NCBI RefSeq assembly: GCF_016756315.1 | Contig: NZ_AP024235.1 | Span: forward strand, 4,340,001-4,404,000 | Source of the DNA: Alteromonas sp. KC3 | Lineage (GTDB): Bacteria; Pseudomonadota; Gammaproteobacteria; Enterobacterales; Alteromonadaceae | DNA: 64,000 nucleotides | Direction: 5' to 3' | Shown: one piece after another, positions 26,214 to 35,637 of the stretch | How positions within the stretch are numbered: the stretch's first letter is position 1 | Layout of the letters: every line of letters begins with the position of its first letter | Translations under genes and position numbers: made by a program | Notes under the pieces: generated by a model | The model's input: only the letters and a program-made list of their open reading frames with translations | Database searches by the model: none | What the model was told of the DNA's origin: nothing

Positions 26214-26975
26214 TTATGGGTGAACGTCAGGGAGAGATAGCTTGTTGAATAGGTTTTCAAGGCCGTACTTGTCGAGTAAGGCTTGATATCGTCCGTCTTC
26301 GATGAATAGGCGTAAGGTAGTATTAAATGCTTCACGCAACGTTGGGTCTGGAATAGCTGCGCGGTATGGCGTAATTGGGAATAGCTCGTGAAAGACAGTT
26401 TCATCGTTGGCATACATGTCGTTACGCGCTTTTAAAAAATTGAAGATATTACGGTCCAACACAATGGCATCAACGCTTCCAAGCATCAACATGTTCACTT
26501 GCCTATCTTGTCGTGCCATCTCTATATAGGTTGGTAAAGAAGATAACGCACCACCAAACTCCTCGCCTAACACCGCACTTGCCGTTTGAAAGGCAATAAC
26601 ACTTTTATCAGTAAGATCTTGAATTGAGGTGATAACTAAATTGCGGTCAGCGCGTGTCACTGCAACATTTTGATAAACGATATAAAAGTCGGTTAGTAGC
26701 GTAGGGTCGACCTTGTGTGAATCATTGATGGTAAGCGCCACATCTACCGCATCGTCTTTTAACAAGCGCGCAGTTCTGCCAAAAGGAACATAAATTGGCG
26801 AAATATCATGACCCATTTCAGCAAAAATGGCCCGTACCAAGTCAATTTCGAAACCGGAATGATCGGCGGACACCACGTATGGTGGCTTGTCCCATCCAAC
26901 CACGACATCGAGTTCTTTGGCACAGCTTGTATGAATGCAAATAAGAAGGCTGGCAAAAAGAGAAAATAGGCGCAT
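26214..26975 (-). CDS. Periplasmic solute-binding-like protein, SBP_bac_3 type
   Basis: A 253-residue protein with a signal peptide (MRLFSLFASLLICIHTSCA) and the family 3 solute-binding fold: VVGWDKPPYVVSADHSGFEIDLVRAIFAEMG, VDVALTINDS, and LIEDGRYQALLDKYG at the end. A paralogue lies at 18694-19617. No ABC transporter genes are beside it, so substrate and partner are unknown. Confidence 0.8.
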   Translation of the reverse strand: MRLFSLFASLLICIHTSCAKELDVVVGWDKPPYVVSADHSGFEIDLVRAIFAEMGHDISPIYVPFGRTARLLKDDAVDVALTINDSHKVDPTLLTDFYIVYQNVAVTRADRNLVITSIQDLTDKSVIAFQTASAVLGEEFGGALSSLPTYIEMARQDRQVNMLMLGSVDAIVLDRNIFNFLKARNDMYANDETVFHELFPITPYRAAIPDPTLREAFNTTLRLFIEDGRYQALLDKYGLENLFNKLSLPDVHP

Positions 26976-27186
26976 AAAAAAGGTAGATACTCAGAAGTAA
27001 CATCAACGGCTAATTGTATAAGTTTACTTCAACATTTTACTAGTCGACAAAAGAATACATTTTTCATGCACTGTATGTTTTGTCATTAAGAACCTATCAT
27101 TAAAAACAGTAAATACCTTCGCTGTCATTTTGTTTGTTCGCCGTGGGATGTACAATATGCGTCAAACACTTTAGCAAATAAACACT

Positions 27187-28065
27187 ATGGCTTGGCTACA
27201 ATTACGAATTAATACTACGTCTGAGACTGCAGAAGCAATTGGCGATATGTTAACGGCTAACGGATCGCAGGCGGTGACCTACGTTGACGCAAAAGATACT
27301 CCAATGTATGAGCCAAAGCCTGGTGAAGTCATGTTATGGCCAGACACGCAAGTAGTTGGCCTATTTGAAGCTGACGCTGACATGAAAAGCATTTTGGCAC
27401 GCTTGGGTAAGGCCAAGGTACTAGGTAAAGATTTTAAGTACAAATTAGAGCCACTGGAAGATAAAGACTGGGAACGTGAATGGATGGACAACTTTCATCC
27501 CATGCAGTTTGGCGAGCGTCTTTGGATTTGTCCGAGCTGGCGCGATGTACCAGACCCTACTGCGGTAAACGTCATGTTAGACCCGGGGCTTGCCTTTGGT
27601 ACTGGCACACATCCAACCACCGCATTGTGCCTTCGCTGGTTAGATGGTATCGATATGACAGGCAAAACCGTTGTGGATTTTGGCTGCGGTTCGGGCATTT
27701 TGGCACTTGCAGCACTCAAGTTGGGTGCTAAGCGCGTTATTGGGATTGATATAGACCCACAAGCACTGCAAGCCACCGAAGAAAACGCCAGACGAAACGG
27801 TGTAGAAGACCGTTTAGATGTGTACCTACCTGAAAACCAACCTACACTTGAAGCCGATGTTGTCATGGCAAACATACTGTCAGGACCGCTTTTAGAGCTC
27901 CAAGATATCATTACCGGCTACTGCAAATCAGACGGCCTTTTAGTGTTGTCTGGTATTTTAGCTGAGCAAGTCAACAACATTGAGAAAGCATACTCACGAG
28001 ATATTCGCCTTGAGCCAAGCGCAATTGATGGTGAATGGGCACGAGTGTCGGGTTCAAAAATTTAA
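27187..28065 (+). CDS. prmA: Ribosomal protein L11 methyltransferase
   Basis: Methylates lysines and the N-terminus of ribosomal protein L11 using S-adenosylmethionine. The 292 residues have the PrmA N-terminal recognition domain ([22 protein letters not shown]), the linker and the Rossmann methyltransferase with the motif [20 protein letters not shown] and [12 protein letters not shown]. It is a typical length. In many gammaproteobacteria prmA lies just before dusB-fis, as here. Confidence 0.95.
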   Translation: MAWLQLRINTTSETAEAIGDMLTANGSQAVTYVDAKDTPMYEPKPGEVMLWPDTQVVGLFEADADMKSILARLGKAKVLGKDFKYKLEPLEDKDWEREWMDNFHPMQFGERLWICPSWRDVPDPTAVNVMLDPGLAFGTGTHPTTALCLRWLDGIDMTGKTVVDFGCGSGILALAALKLGAKRVIGIDIDPQALQATEENARRNGVEDRLDVYLPENQPTLEADVVMANILSGPLLELQDIITGYCKSDGLLVLSGILAEQVNNIEKAYSRDIRLEPSAIDGEWARVSGSKI

Positions 28066-28111
28066 AATAAAAGCCAATAGCGCTTCGAAATTTGTTAATT
28101 TTTTTCACATT

Positions 28112-28136
28112 ACAGCCCTTTTAAACAAAGGGCTGT
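28112..28136 (+). terminator. Hairpin after prmA
   Basis: acagccctt (28112-28120) and aagggctgt (28128-28136) form a 9-bp stem. No T-run follows, so efficiency is uncertain. A second stem, tgacagt (28187-28193) with actgtca (28202-28208), lies between it and dusB. Confidence 0.5.
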
Positions 28137-28243
28137 AAGACTTTAGAAGAAAATTTAGCCAACAAATGTGCGTTAGCCCTTTAATGTGACAGTTTTTTTT
28201 CACTGTCAAGAGCACTAAGTAAAATTTTGTGCGATTTTTAGCC

Positions 28244-28279
28244 TTTTCAAGCCTTGTGAAAACGCGTACACTTAGCGCC
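28244..28279 (+). promoter_or_regulatory. Candidate dusB-fis promoter with GC-rich discriminator
   Basis: A -35-like ttttca (28244-28249) is followed after 17 bp by tacact (28267-28272) and then a G+C-rich stretch, tagcgcccc. Promoters with such discriminators are controlled by ppGpp and DksA, as described for the fis promoter in E. coli. Inferred by similarity. Confidence 0.45.
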
Positions 28280-28339
28280 CCGTTTTAGCCGGGTGTATAT
28301 TTTCTGTGCAGTTTTAGTTGGCGAGCTATACGACAATCT

Positions 28340-29350
28340 ATGCGACAAGCAATACGTATTGGACCTTACGAGTTAGATAACAATTTAATGTTGGCACCTA
28401 TGGCAGGTGTGACCGATCGTCCATTTCGTCAATTGTGTAAGCGCTTAGGTGCAGGACTTGTGGTATCGGAAATGCTTTCGAGCAATCCAAAGGTGTGGAA
28501 CACCGCTAAATCACAAGCGCGTATGAATCACGAGGGCGAAGAAGGTATTCGCTCTGTACAGATAGCTGGGGCCGATCCTGAGCTTATGGCGCAAGCAGCG
28601 CAATTTAATGTTGAGAATGGTGCACAAATCATCGATATCAACATGGGTTGTCCTGCTAAAAAGGTGAATAAGAAGCTAGCAGGTTCTGCACTGCTTCAAT
28701 ACCCAGATACAGTGGAAGCAATCATTAAAGCGGTAGTAAACGCGGTTGATGTACCTGTAACACTGAAAATTCGTACCGGCTGGAACCCAGAAAACCGCAA
28801 TGGGGTTGATATTGCCCGCATTGCAGAGCAAAACGGCATACAGTCGCTAGCTGTTCATGGTAGAACGCGAGCTTGTATGTACAAAGGGGAAGCGGAATAC
28901 GACACCATTCGCCAAATTAAGGCAGCAATTTCAATTCCGGTTATTGCTAATGGTGACATTACTTCTCCAGAAAAAGCACAAGAGGTGCTTAATTACACCG
29001 GGGCAGATGGTGTGATGATAGGCCGCGGCGCGCAAGGTAAACCTTGGATTTTTAATCAAATTCAACATTATCTTGAAACGGGCGAGAACCTAGCGCCACC
29101 GCCGTTGTCACAACAGTATGAAATTTTGCACGAGCATGTAACGAATGTGCAGGACTTCTACGGTGACATCTCTGGTGTGAGAATAGCCCGTAAGCACGTG
29201 GGCTGGTATCTCTCGGAGCATGATACGGATCGTCAGTTTCGTAAAACGTTTAACGCTATCGATGATGCAAGTGAGCAACTCGAAGCACTTAATGCATATT
29301 TTCAAGCGCTGCAGACACGAGAAACCCGACAGATTTCTCCCGCAGCATAG
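28340..29350 (+). CDS. dusB: tRNA-dihydrouridine synthase B
   Basis: Reduces uridines of the tRNA D-loop using FMN. The 336 residues show the FMN-binding LAPMAGVTDRPFRQLCKRLGAG, the catalytic cysteine in INMGCPAKKVNKK, VTLKIRTGWN and the phosphate-binding GVMIGRGAQGKPW. It is the first gene of the dusB-fis operon and is 30 bp from fis. Confidence 0.96.
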   Translation: MRQAIRIGPYELDNNLMLAPMAGVTDRPFRQLCKRLGAGLVVSEMLSSNPKVWNTAKSQARMNHEGEEGIRSVQIAGADPELMAQAAQFNVENGAQIIDINMGCPAKKVNKKLAGSALLQYPDTVEAIIKAVVNAVDVPVTLKIRTGWNPENRNGVDIARIAEQNGIQSLAVHGRTRACMYKGEAEYDTIRQIKAAISIPVIANGDITSPEKAQEVLNYTGADGVMIGRGAQGKPWIFNQIQHYLETGENLAPPPLSQQYEILHEHVTNVQDFYGDISGVRIARKHVGWYLSEHDTDRQFRKTFNAIDDASEQLEALNAYFQALQTRETRQISPAA

Positions 29351-29380
29351 TGATGACTAACTTAAGAGCAACACAGTATT

Positions 29381-29674
29381 ATGTTCGATCAAAACGTGAC
29401 TTCACCTTTTACTACTACAGTAACTACGCCTTCACAAACGCAAGCTCAAAAGCCACTGCGTGACTCTGTAAAGCAAGCGGTTAACAAGTACCTTAAGCAA
29501 TTGGACAACGCCAACATCGACAACCTGTACGAAATGGTACTGGCCGAAGTTGAAGCACCGCTGCTAGAAGAAGTCATGACTTACACACGCGGCAACCAAA
29601 CCCGCGCTGCCATCATGATGGGCATCAACCGTGGCACACTTCGCAAGAAGCTTAAGCAATACGGCATGAACTAA
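29381..29674 (+). CDS. fis: DNA-binding protein Fis
   Basis: A small nucleoid-associated protein, highly expressed in early growth; it bends DNA and activates rRNA promoters. The 97 residues match Fis: the N-terminal beta-hairpin arm region, helices [20 protein letters not shown] and the C-terminal helix-turn-helix [27 protein letters not shown], which is nearly invariant. It is cotranscribed with dusB and followed by a terminator. Confidence 0.98.
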   Translation: MFDQNVTSPFTTTVTTPSQTQAQKPLRDSVKQAVNKYLKQLDNANIDNLYEMVLAEVEAPLLEEVMTYTRGNQTRAAIMMGINRGTLRKKLKQYGMN

Positions 29675-29698
29675 GATTCCAAGGGCTTTGCCCACCAA

Positions 29699-29724
29699 AG
29701 AGCACCAATCGGTGCTCTTTTTGT
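29699..29724 (+). terminator. Terminator of dusB-fis
   Basis: agagcacc (29699-29706) and ggtgctct (29711-29718) form an 8-bp stem with a 4-nt loop, followed by a T-rich tail. Confidence 0.85.
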
Positions 29725-29756
29725 TTCAACACTACAACTTTAGAAACTTATAATTT

Positions 29757-31355
29757 ATGCAAACTCCAAAACCTATTAAACGTGCTCTCCTTAGTGTCTC
29801 TGACAAAACTGGTATCCTCGAATTCGCTCAAGCGCTGCATAACGCTGGAGTTGAACTTCTGTCGACGGGTGGTACTGCAAAACTGCTAGCTGATGCAGGC
29901 CTTCCGGTAAAAGAGGTGTCTGATCACACAGGTCACCCTGAAATTATGGCGGGTCGTGTTAAAACCCTTCACCCAAAAATTCACGGCGGTATTCTTGCTC
30001 GTCGCGGTGTGGACGAAGCGGTAATGGAAGAAAATGACATTGCGCCAATTGATTTGGTTGTGGTTAACCTCTATCCATTTGCTGCAACCGTTGCCAACGA
30101 AGACTGCACACTTGAAGACGCCATTGAAAACATTGATATCGGCGGTCCAACGATGGTACGCGCTGCCGCGAAGAACCATAAAGACGTTACTATTGTGGTT
30201 AACGCCTCTGACTATTCTCGCGTACTAGCTGAAATGAACGATAACAACGGGTCGCTTACGTATAACACGCGTTTTGACCTTGCCATTAAAGCGTTTGAAC
30301 ATACGGCTGAATACGATGGCATGATTGCGAACTACTTTGGTGCGCGTTTAGACAGCACAGGTTGTGAAGCAGATTGCGACCACCAGCACAGTGAGTTCCC
30401 ACGCACGTACAACATGCAGCTAACTAAGAAGCAAGACCTTCGCTATGGCGAAAATAGCCACCAAGAAGCGGCCTTCTACGTTGAAAACAATATCCAAGAA
30501 GCGTCTGTGGCTACCGCTACCCAGCTACAAGGTAAAGAACTGTCATTCAACAATATCGCCGATACCGATGCCGCCCTTGAATGCGTAAAAGAGTTCGACC
30601 AACCTGCATGCGTTATTGTGAAGCACGCGAACCCTTGTGGTGTGGCTATTGGCGAAGACATTCTAAGTGCCTACGACCGCGCGTTTAAAACTGACCCAAC
30701 CTCTGCATTTGGCGGCATTATCGCGTTTAACCGCGAGCTTGATGCGAAAACAGCACAAGCGATTGTTGACCGTCAATTCGTTGAAGTCATTATTGCACCA
30801 ACGGTAAGCGATGAAGCGAAAGACGTAGTAAGTGCAAAGAAAAACGTACGTCTTCTAGCATGTGGCGATTGGGCTGGTCAGCTAACTGAAGGCTATGACT
30901 TTAAGCGCGTAAACGGTGGCTTGCTAATACAAGAGCGCGACTTCGGTATGGTTGAAATGGAAGACCTAGAAGTGGTGACTAAGCGTAAGCCAAGCGAAGA
31001 TGAACTACGCGACCTTATGTTCTGCTGGAAGGTAGCAAAATACGTGAAGTCTAACGCGATTGTTTACTGCAAAGACGGCATGACGGTAGGTGTTGGAGCT
31101 GGCCAAATGAGCCGTGTATATTCTGCCAAAATTGCAGGCATCAAAGCGGCTGATGAGAATCTAGAAGTCGCAGGCTCTGTCATGGCGTCTGATGCTTTCT
31201 TCCCATTCCGTGACGGCATTGACGCTGCAGCAGAGGCGGGTATCAAAGCGGTCATTCAGCCTGGCGGTTCTATGCGTGATCAAGAAGTGATTGATGCAGC
31301 TGACGAACACGGTATTGCTATGGTGTTCACGGGAATGCGTCACTTCCGTCACTAA
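29757..31355 (+). CDS. purH: Bifunctional AICAR transformylase / IMP cyclohydrolase
   Basis: Catalyses the last two steps of de novo IMP synthesis. In 532 residues the N-terminal cyclohydrolase part ([36 protein letters not shown]) is followed by the transformylase part with the catalytic [26 protein letters not shown] and the C-terminal [34 protein letters not shown]. Full length. It is separated from purD by a secreted methyltransferase-like gene. Confidence 0.98.
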   Translation: MQTPKPIKRALLSVSDKTGILEFAQALHNAGVELLSTGGTAKLLADAGLPVKEVSDHTGHPEIMAGRVKTLHPKIHGGILARRGVDEAVMEENDIAPIDLVVVNLYPFAATVANEDCTLEDAIENIDIGGPTMVRAAAKNHKDVTIVVNASDYSRVLAEMNDNNGSLTYNTRFDLAIKAFEHTAEYDGMIANYFGARLDSTGCEADCDHQHSEFPRTYNMQLTKKQDLRYGENSHQEAAFYVENNIQEASVATATQLQGKELSFNNIADTDAALECVKEFDQPACVIVKHANPCGVAIGEDILSAYDRAFKTDPTSAFGGIIAFNRELDAKTAQAIVDRQFVEVIIAPTVSDEAKDVVSAKKNVRLLACGDWAGQLTEGYDFKRVNGGLLIQERDFGMVEMEDLEVVTKRKPSEDELRDLMFCWKVAKYVKSNAIVYCKDGMTVGVGAGQMSRVYSAKIAGIKAADENLEVAGSVMASDAFFPFRDGIDAAAEAGIKAVIQPGGSMRDQEVIDAADEHGIAMVFTGMRHFRH

Positions 31356-31385
31356 AACCTTTCGTCACTCAATGATGAAAACACT

Positions 31386-31418
31386 CGAGGTAGAGGGATA
31401 AATACGCCCTCTACCTCG
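31386..31418. repeat. Very stable 12-bp hairpin after purH
   Basis: cgaggtagaggg (31386-31397) and ccctctacctcg (31407-31418) are perfect reverse complements around a 9-nt loop. There is no T-run, so it may protect the purH mRNA 3' end or give weak termination. Confidence 0.7.
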
Positions 31419-31567
31419 GGCTACCTTAAGCGACAAAGCTACGAATTATTCTGTTGGGATGTCGAATGACTGTCATGGTTAACTGGTAGGCTTGATCTGT
31501 CATACAGTACATTGTAGTAATACTGTTATCACAATTGACAATACCCTCGACAGAAAAGGAAATAATA

Positions 31568-32377
31568 ATGAAGAAGTTAGCCCAATTAGTGTTAGCCGCA
31601 ACGCTTGGTATGTCTGCTGGTTATGCCTCAGCAGACGCCATTTCAGACGCAGCGATGAGCGATGTACGTACTGCCAAAGCAAAAGCGCGTGACGAGTACC
31701 GCAACCCGCAGCAAACACTGCGTTTCTTCGGCTTACAGCCTGACATGACTGTGGTAGAGATTTCACCCGGTGGTGGCTGGTATGCTGATATCATTACTAA
31801 GGTAGTGAAGGATAACGGCAAATATGTGGCGGCTCACTTCTTCGTTGATGAATCAACTGGCGACTATTTCAAAAATGCGGTAATGAAGTTTGAGTCGCAA
31901 ATGAAACCCGGTATGAAGTATGAAGGTGCAGAACTAACCGCGTTCGATCCAATTAAAGCACTGGATATTACCGAAGCCGGCAGCGCTGATATGGTGCTTA
32001 CTTTCCGCAACGTGCATAACTGGTACATGCGTCATGGCGATGAAGGCATCGACAATGCATTTGGTGCTTTCTTTAAAGCGCTAAAGCCAGGCGGTGTGTT
32101 AGGTGTAGTTGAGCATGAACTACCGGAAAGCGCCGATGACGAAGCGATGAAAAAGAGCGGCTATATGAAGCGTTCTTACGTGATTGCAGCAGCAGAAAAA
32201 GCGGGCTTTAAGCTGGCAGAAAGCAGCGACGTAAATGCAAACCCGATGGATAATGCCAATCACCCTAAAGGTGTGTGGACATTGCCGCCGCGTTTAGCAC
32301 TAGACGACCAAGATCGTGAAAAGTATCTTGCCATTGGCGAGAGCAATAGAATGACACTTAAATTTGTAAAACCATAA
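31568..32377 (+). CDS. Secreted class I methyltransferase-like protein (COG4798 type)
   Basis: A 269-residue protein starting at ATG 31568 after a good aagga; an upstream ATG at 31535 is less likely. There is a cleavable signal peptide (KKLAQLVLAATLGMSAGYASA), and then a Rossmann methyltransferase with motif I VVEISPGGGWYADII and motif AADMVLTFRNVHNW. This class of predicted methyltransferases is exported in Proteobacteria, although S-adenosylmethionine is not normally in the periplasm, so methylation there is questionable. It lies between purH and purD. Confidence 0.75.
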   Translation: MKKLAQLVLAATLGMSAGYASADAISDAAMSDVRTAKAKARDEYRNPQQTLRFFGLQPDMTVVEISPGGGWYADIITKVVKDNGKYVAAHFFVDESTGDYFKNAVMKFESQMKPGMKYEGAELTAFDPIKALDITEAGSADMVLTFRNVHNWYMRHGDEGIDNAFGAFFKALKPGGVLGVVEHELPESADDEAMKKSGYMKRSYVIAAAEKAGFKLAESSDVNANPMDNANHPKGVWTLPPRLALDDQDREKYLAIGESNRMTLKFVKP

Positions 32378-32396
32378 ACATATAACGGAACAGTTA

Positions 32397-33686
32397 ATGA
32401 ACGTACTTGTAATTGGCGGTGGTGGCCGCGAGCATGCGCTAGCTTATAAAGCAGCGCAGTCTTCTGATGTTTCAACTGTCTTTGTTGCACCGGGTAATGC
32501 TGGTACTGCAACAGAGCCAAAGCTAGAGAATGTGGCGATTGATGTTAATGACATTGCTGGCCTTGTGTCTTTTGCAAAAGGTAATGACGTTGAACTGACT
32601 ATTGTTGGTCCAGAAGCACCGCTGGTTGCAGGTGTTGTTGACGCGTTCACGAATGAAGGACTAATGATTTTTGGTCCTACACAAGCGGCAGCACAGCTTG
32701 AAGGCTCAAAAGCGTTCACAAAAGACTTCTTGGCTCGCCACAACATTCCAACGGCAGAGTATCAAAACTTTACTGAAATTGACCCAGCTATTGCCTACGT
32801 GCGAGAAAAAGGCGCGCCTATCGTAGTCAAGGCAGACGGTCTGGCGGCGGGTAAAGGTGTTATTGTTGCAATGACACTTCAAGAAGCCGAAGACGCTATT
32901 CGCGACATGCTAGCAGGTAATGCGTTTGGCGAAGCTGGTAGTCGCGTTGTTATTGAAGAATTCTTAGACGGTGAAGAAGCCTCTTTCATCGTAATGGTAG
33001 ACGGTAAAAACGTACTGCCTTTTGCCACCAGCCAAGATCACAAACGTGCAGCAGACGGCGATAAGGGCCCCAATACGGGCGGTATGGGCGCATACTCTCC
33101 GGCTCCGGTAGTCACACCAGAGATTCACAACCGTATTATGGATGAAGTGATCATGCCAACGGTTAACGGCATGGCGTCTGAAGGTAACGATTACGTAGGT
33201 TTCTTATACGCAGGCTTGATGATTATGGCAGATGGCACGCCAAAAGTTATTGAGTATAACTGTCGTTTTGGCGACCCTGAAACACAACCTATCATGTTGC
33301 GTCTTCAGTCTGATTTGGTCCCACTTTGCCAAGCGGCGTGTAAAGGTGAACTAGCGGGCAAAACTATTGCATTTGACGACCGTGCAGCCGTTGGCGTTGT
33401 GCTTGCCGCTGGAGGATATCCGGGCAGCTATGATAAAGGCGACGAAATTACTGGCTTTGACGCCGCTGCGAAGCTAGACGGTAAAGTATTCCATGCAGGT
33501 ACTGCACTTCAAGACGGCAAGGTAGTCACAGCTGGCGGCCGTGTTTTATGTGCAACCGCGTTGGGCAATAACGTTACCGAGGCCCAGCAAAAAGCCTACG
33601 AGCTACTGAAAACCATTCATTTTAAAGACGTGTATTACCGCAATGACATTGCTTATCGCGCCATTGCACGTGAAGCTGAGGCCTGA
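32397..33686 (+). CDS. purD: Phosphoribosylamine-glycine ligase
   Basis: GAR synthetase, second step of purine synthesis. The 429 residues are full length: MNVLVIGGGGREHALAYKAA, ATP-grasp motifs (PIVVKADGLAAGKGVIVA) and the metal-binding GFLYAGLMIMADGTPKVIEYNCRFGDPETQ. It begins 19 bp after the methyltransferase-like gene and is probably co-transcribed with it. Confidence 0.97.
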   Translation: MNVLVIGGGGREHALAYKAAQSSDVSTVFVAPGNAGTATEPKLENVAIDVNDIAGLVSFAKGNDVELTIVGPEAPLVAGVVDAFTNEGLMIFGPTQAAAQLEGSKAFTKDFLARHNIPTAEYQNFTEIDPAIAYVREKGAPIVVKADGLAAGKGVIVAMTLQEAEDAIRDMLAGNAFGEAGSRVVIEEFLDGEEASFIVMVDGKNVLPFATSQDHKRAADGDKGPNTGGMGAYSPAPVVTPEIHNRIMDEVIMPTVNGMASEGNDYVGFLYAGLMIMADGTPKVIEYNCRFGDPETQPIMLRLQSDLVPLCQAACKGELAGKTIAFDDRAAVGVVLAAGGYPGSYDKGDEITGFDAAAKLDGKVFHAGTALQDGKVVTAGGRVLCATALGNNVTEAQQKAYELLKTIHFKDVYYRNDIAYRAIAREAEA

Positions 33687-33736
33687 AACAAAGTAGCGTA
33701 ACGTAACGTTTTATAAACGCACATTGCTTACACAAA

Positions 33737-33763
33737 AAACGCGGCTTTTATGCCGCGTTTTTA
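33737..33763. terminator. Terminator between purD and the convergent CBM9-like gene
   Basis: aaacgcggc (33737-33745) and gccgcgttt (33752-33760) form a 9-bp stem, with A-rich and T-rich sides. It probably serves both convergent genes. Confidence 0.85.
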
Positions 33764-33778
33764 TTACCTGGCTAGTTT

Positions 33779-34519
33779 TTACTTGGCTAGAAGTGTTAGC
33801 TCTCCAAATACCGAGGCATCTTTGTAACCAAGGTTCTTATCGCCGTTGACAGGGGTAATCTCATGCGAACCCACGAAGTGCTCTCGGTCGCCACCATCTG
33901 CGTCACAATAAGCCAACATAAAGCCCATCTTCATACCCGCTTTCAATGCTACTGGCGTGTTGACTTCACCGTACTGAAAGTCATCACCGAACACACGAAT
34001 GGCGGTTTCCCAGATGATATGGTGTGGCTTTTTAGCACTGCGTTTCCATACACTTTCTACGTGATCATTAAATAAACGTGGCTTAGATTCTTCACCTTTT
34101 GCCGGCCCAATATCAACCACCTGATTATCAAGCGCGACGTGATAAGCAAAAGCATTATAAGTATTGAGATGATCGCCACCAGAGCGGTCAGCATCAATGA
34201 AAATTTCTAAACAGTCATCATCCCAATAGCGCTCTAGCGGGTCTGCATAAGTATCAGATAAATGGTCATCTTGAATCTCTGCCAACAGATACAGGGCGTT
34301 CTTATTCCACAATAGTTTATAACGCCCCGAAAAGTCATTTGAGGAAGGTGTTTCACCTATCATTACTGAGGTCATGTCGTACCATGGTGCCGTCTGCCAT
34401 GCACTCTCATGCGCCACCCCATCAATAGTAGGCGCTTGTTGTGTATAGCCCGCCTCGTTGGCCTGCGCGCCGATGGCACACCCTAGAGCCGCAACCGCGA
34501 GCATTTTTTTCAAAGTCAT
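33779..34519 (-). CDS. Secreted CBM9-like carbohydrate-binding protein
   Basis: A 246-residue protein with a signal peptide (MTLKKMLAVAALGCAIGAQA) and one domain of the family 9 carbohydrate-binding type: TIDGVAHESAWQTAPWYDM, LLWNKNALYLLAEIQDDHL, YWDDDCLEIFIDADRSGGDH and TVAIRVFGDDF-like strands. Such proteins bind sugars or form single-domain parts of heme- or sugar-sensing systems. The ligand is unknown and no catalytic domain is attached. Confidence 0.75.
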   Translation of the reverse strand: MTLKKMLAVAALGCAIGAQANEAGYTQQAPTIDGVAHESAWQTAPWYDMTSVMIGETPSSNDFSGRYKLLWNKNALYLLAEIQDDHLSDTYADPLERYWDDDCLEIFIDADRSGGDHLNTYNAFAYHVALDNQVVDIGPAKGEESKPRLFNDHVESVWKRSAKKPHHIIWETAIRVFGDDFQYGEVNTPVALKAGMKMGFMLAYCDADGGDREHFVGSHEITPVNGDKNLGYKDASVFGELTLLAK

Positions 34520-34607
34520 TGCGTTATCCTTTTGCCAAGTATCTGTTTTGGCTTGCTACCTAATTATTGGTAGAGTAATAAACACGTATCCATACGCCAA
34601 ATTTTTT

Positions 34608-35582
34608 ATGTCACTTCAGACCACTTGCTACAACATTCTTACCGCCTCCAGCGATGCCCGTGAACACAAGGCGATGAGCAAAGTCTTCGACTGGGTACTC
34701 ATACTACTTGTACTTATTAATGTAGCAGCCATGATGTTAGAAACCGTCCCGCAGGTGGCGAAAGTGTGGTCTTACGAACTGCACCTTATCGAAATTGTGT
34801 CAGTAATATTGTTTACCATTGAATACGCTTTACGGGTTTACAGTAGCGCTGCCGCGCCCGTCCATGGCAATACAGAGCTTGTACATAAAAGTGTGTGGAA
34901 AAGGCGTTGGCAGTATATGAAAAGCCCGATGGCCATCATCGATCTCATGGCCATACTGCCGTTTTATCTCAGTGTATTTATTGCTTTTGACTTGCGCATA
35001 CTGCGTGTCTTTAGGGTGTTGCGGATACTCAAGATTGGACGCTATTCGCGCTCTATGCAAACGCTGGTCACTGTTATTCGAAATGAATCCCATAGTTTGT
35101 TAGCCGCAATCAGCGTGCTGCTGCTATTCACCGTGATTGCCGCAACCTGTATTTATTATATTGAACATCATGCCCAGCCAGAGGTCTTTAGTAGCATACC
35201 CGCCTCGCTGTGGTGGGCGTTAGTAACGCTAACGACTGTAGGTTATGGTGACGCTGTGCCCGTTACTGCATTAGGTAAAATTTTTGGCGGCTTTATCACC
35301 ATCATGGGCATTTGTTTTTACGCGCTTCCCGCAGGCATATTGTCTTCAAGCTACACATCGCAAATGCAGTTAAAACGCGATCGCTTTAAAGATACTGTTC
35401 GCACCGCTTTGGATGATGGCATGTTAAGTGCGCATGATATGCACCATATTGAGCGAGTTAGAGAGTTACTTGATCTCGACGAAGAAGAAGCGCACCTCAT
35501 CATGCGATTGTTGCAGCATCATCATAAAGTCGCAGAAAATACTGGGTCAGATGAACCACATAGTGACCACCATGCCCCTTGA
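34608..35582 (+). CDS. Voltage-gated potassium channel protein
   Basis: A six-transmembrane channel of about 324 residues. The S4 voltage-sensor helix has regular arginines (LRILRVFRVLRILKIGRYSR). The pore has the selectivity filter TTVGYGD followed by a last membrane helix (FGGFITIMGICFYALPAGILSS). A long in-frame extension upstream (to 34458) overlaps the start of the divergent CBM9-like gene, so I use the ATG at 34608. It is similar to bacterial Kv-type channels; selectivity for K+ follows from GYG. Confidence 0.88.
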   Translation: MSLQTTCYNILTASSDAREHKAMSKVFDWVLILLVLINVAAMMLETVPQVAKVWSYELHLIEIVSVILFTIEYALRVYSSAAAPVHGNTELVHKSVWKRRWQYMKSPMAIIDLMAILPFYLSVFIAFDLRILRVFRVLRILKIGRYSRSMQTLVTVIRNESHSLLAAISVLLLFTVIAATCIYYIEHHAQPEVFSSIPASLWWALVTLTTVGYGDAVPVTALGKIFGGFITIMGICFYALPAGILSSSYTSQMQLKRDRFKDTVRTALDDGMLSAHDMHHIERVRELLDLDEEEAHLIMRLLQHHHKVAENTGSDEPHSDHHAP

Positions 35583-35637
35583 TTCTTCACGCACATCAGC
35601 TTATAACTAGTAACTGTCATTTCTCAAAAGAACTCCT

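Noticed and set aside
34458..34607. 50-residue N-terminal extension of the potassium channel
   Set aside because: It overlaps the start of the divergent CBM9-like gene and lacks a ribosome site; the channel begins sensibly at 34608.
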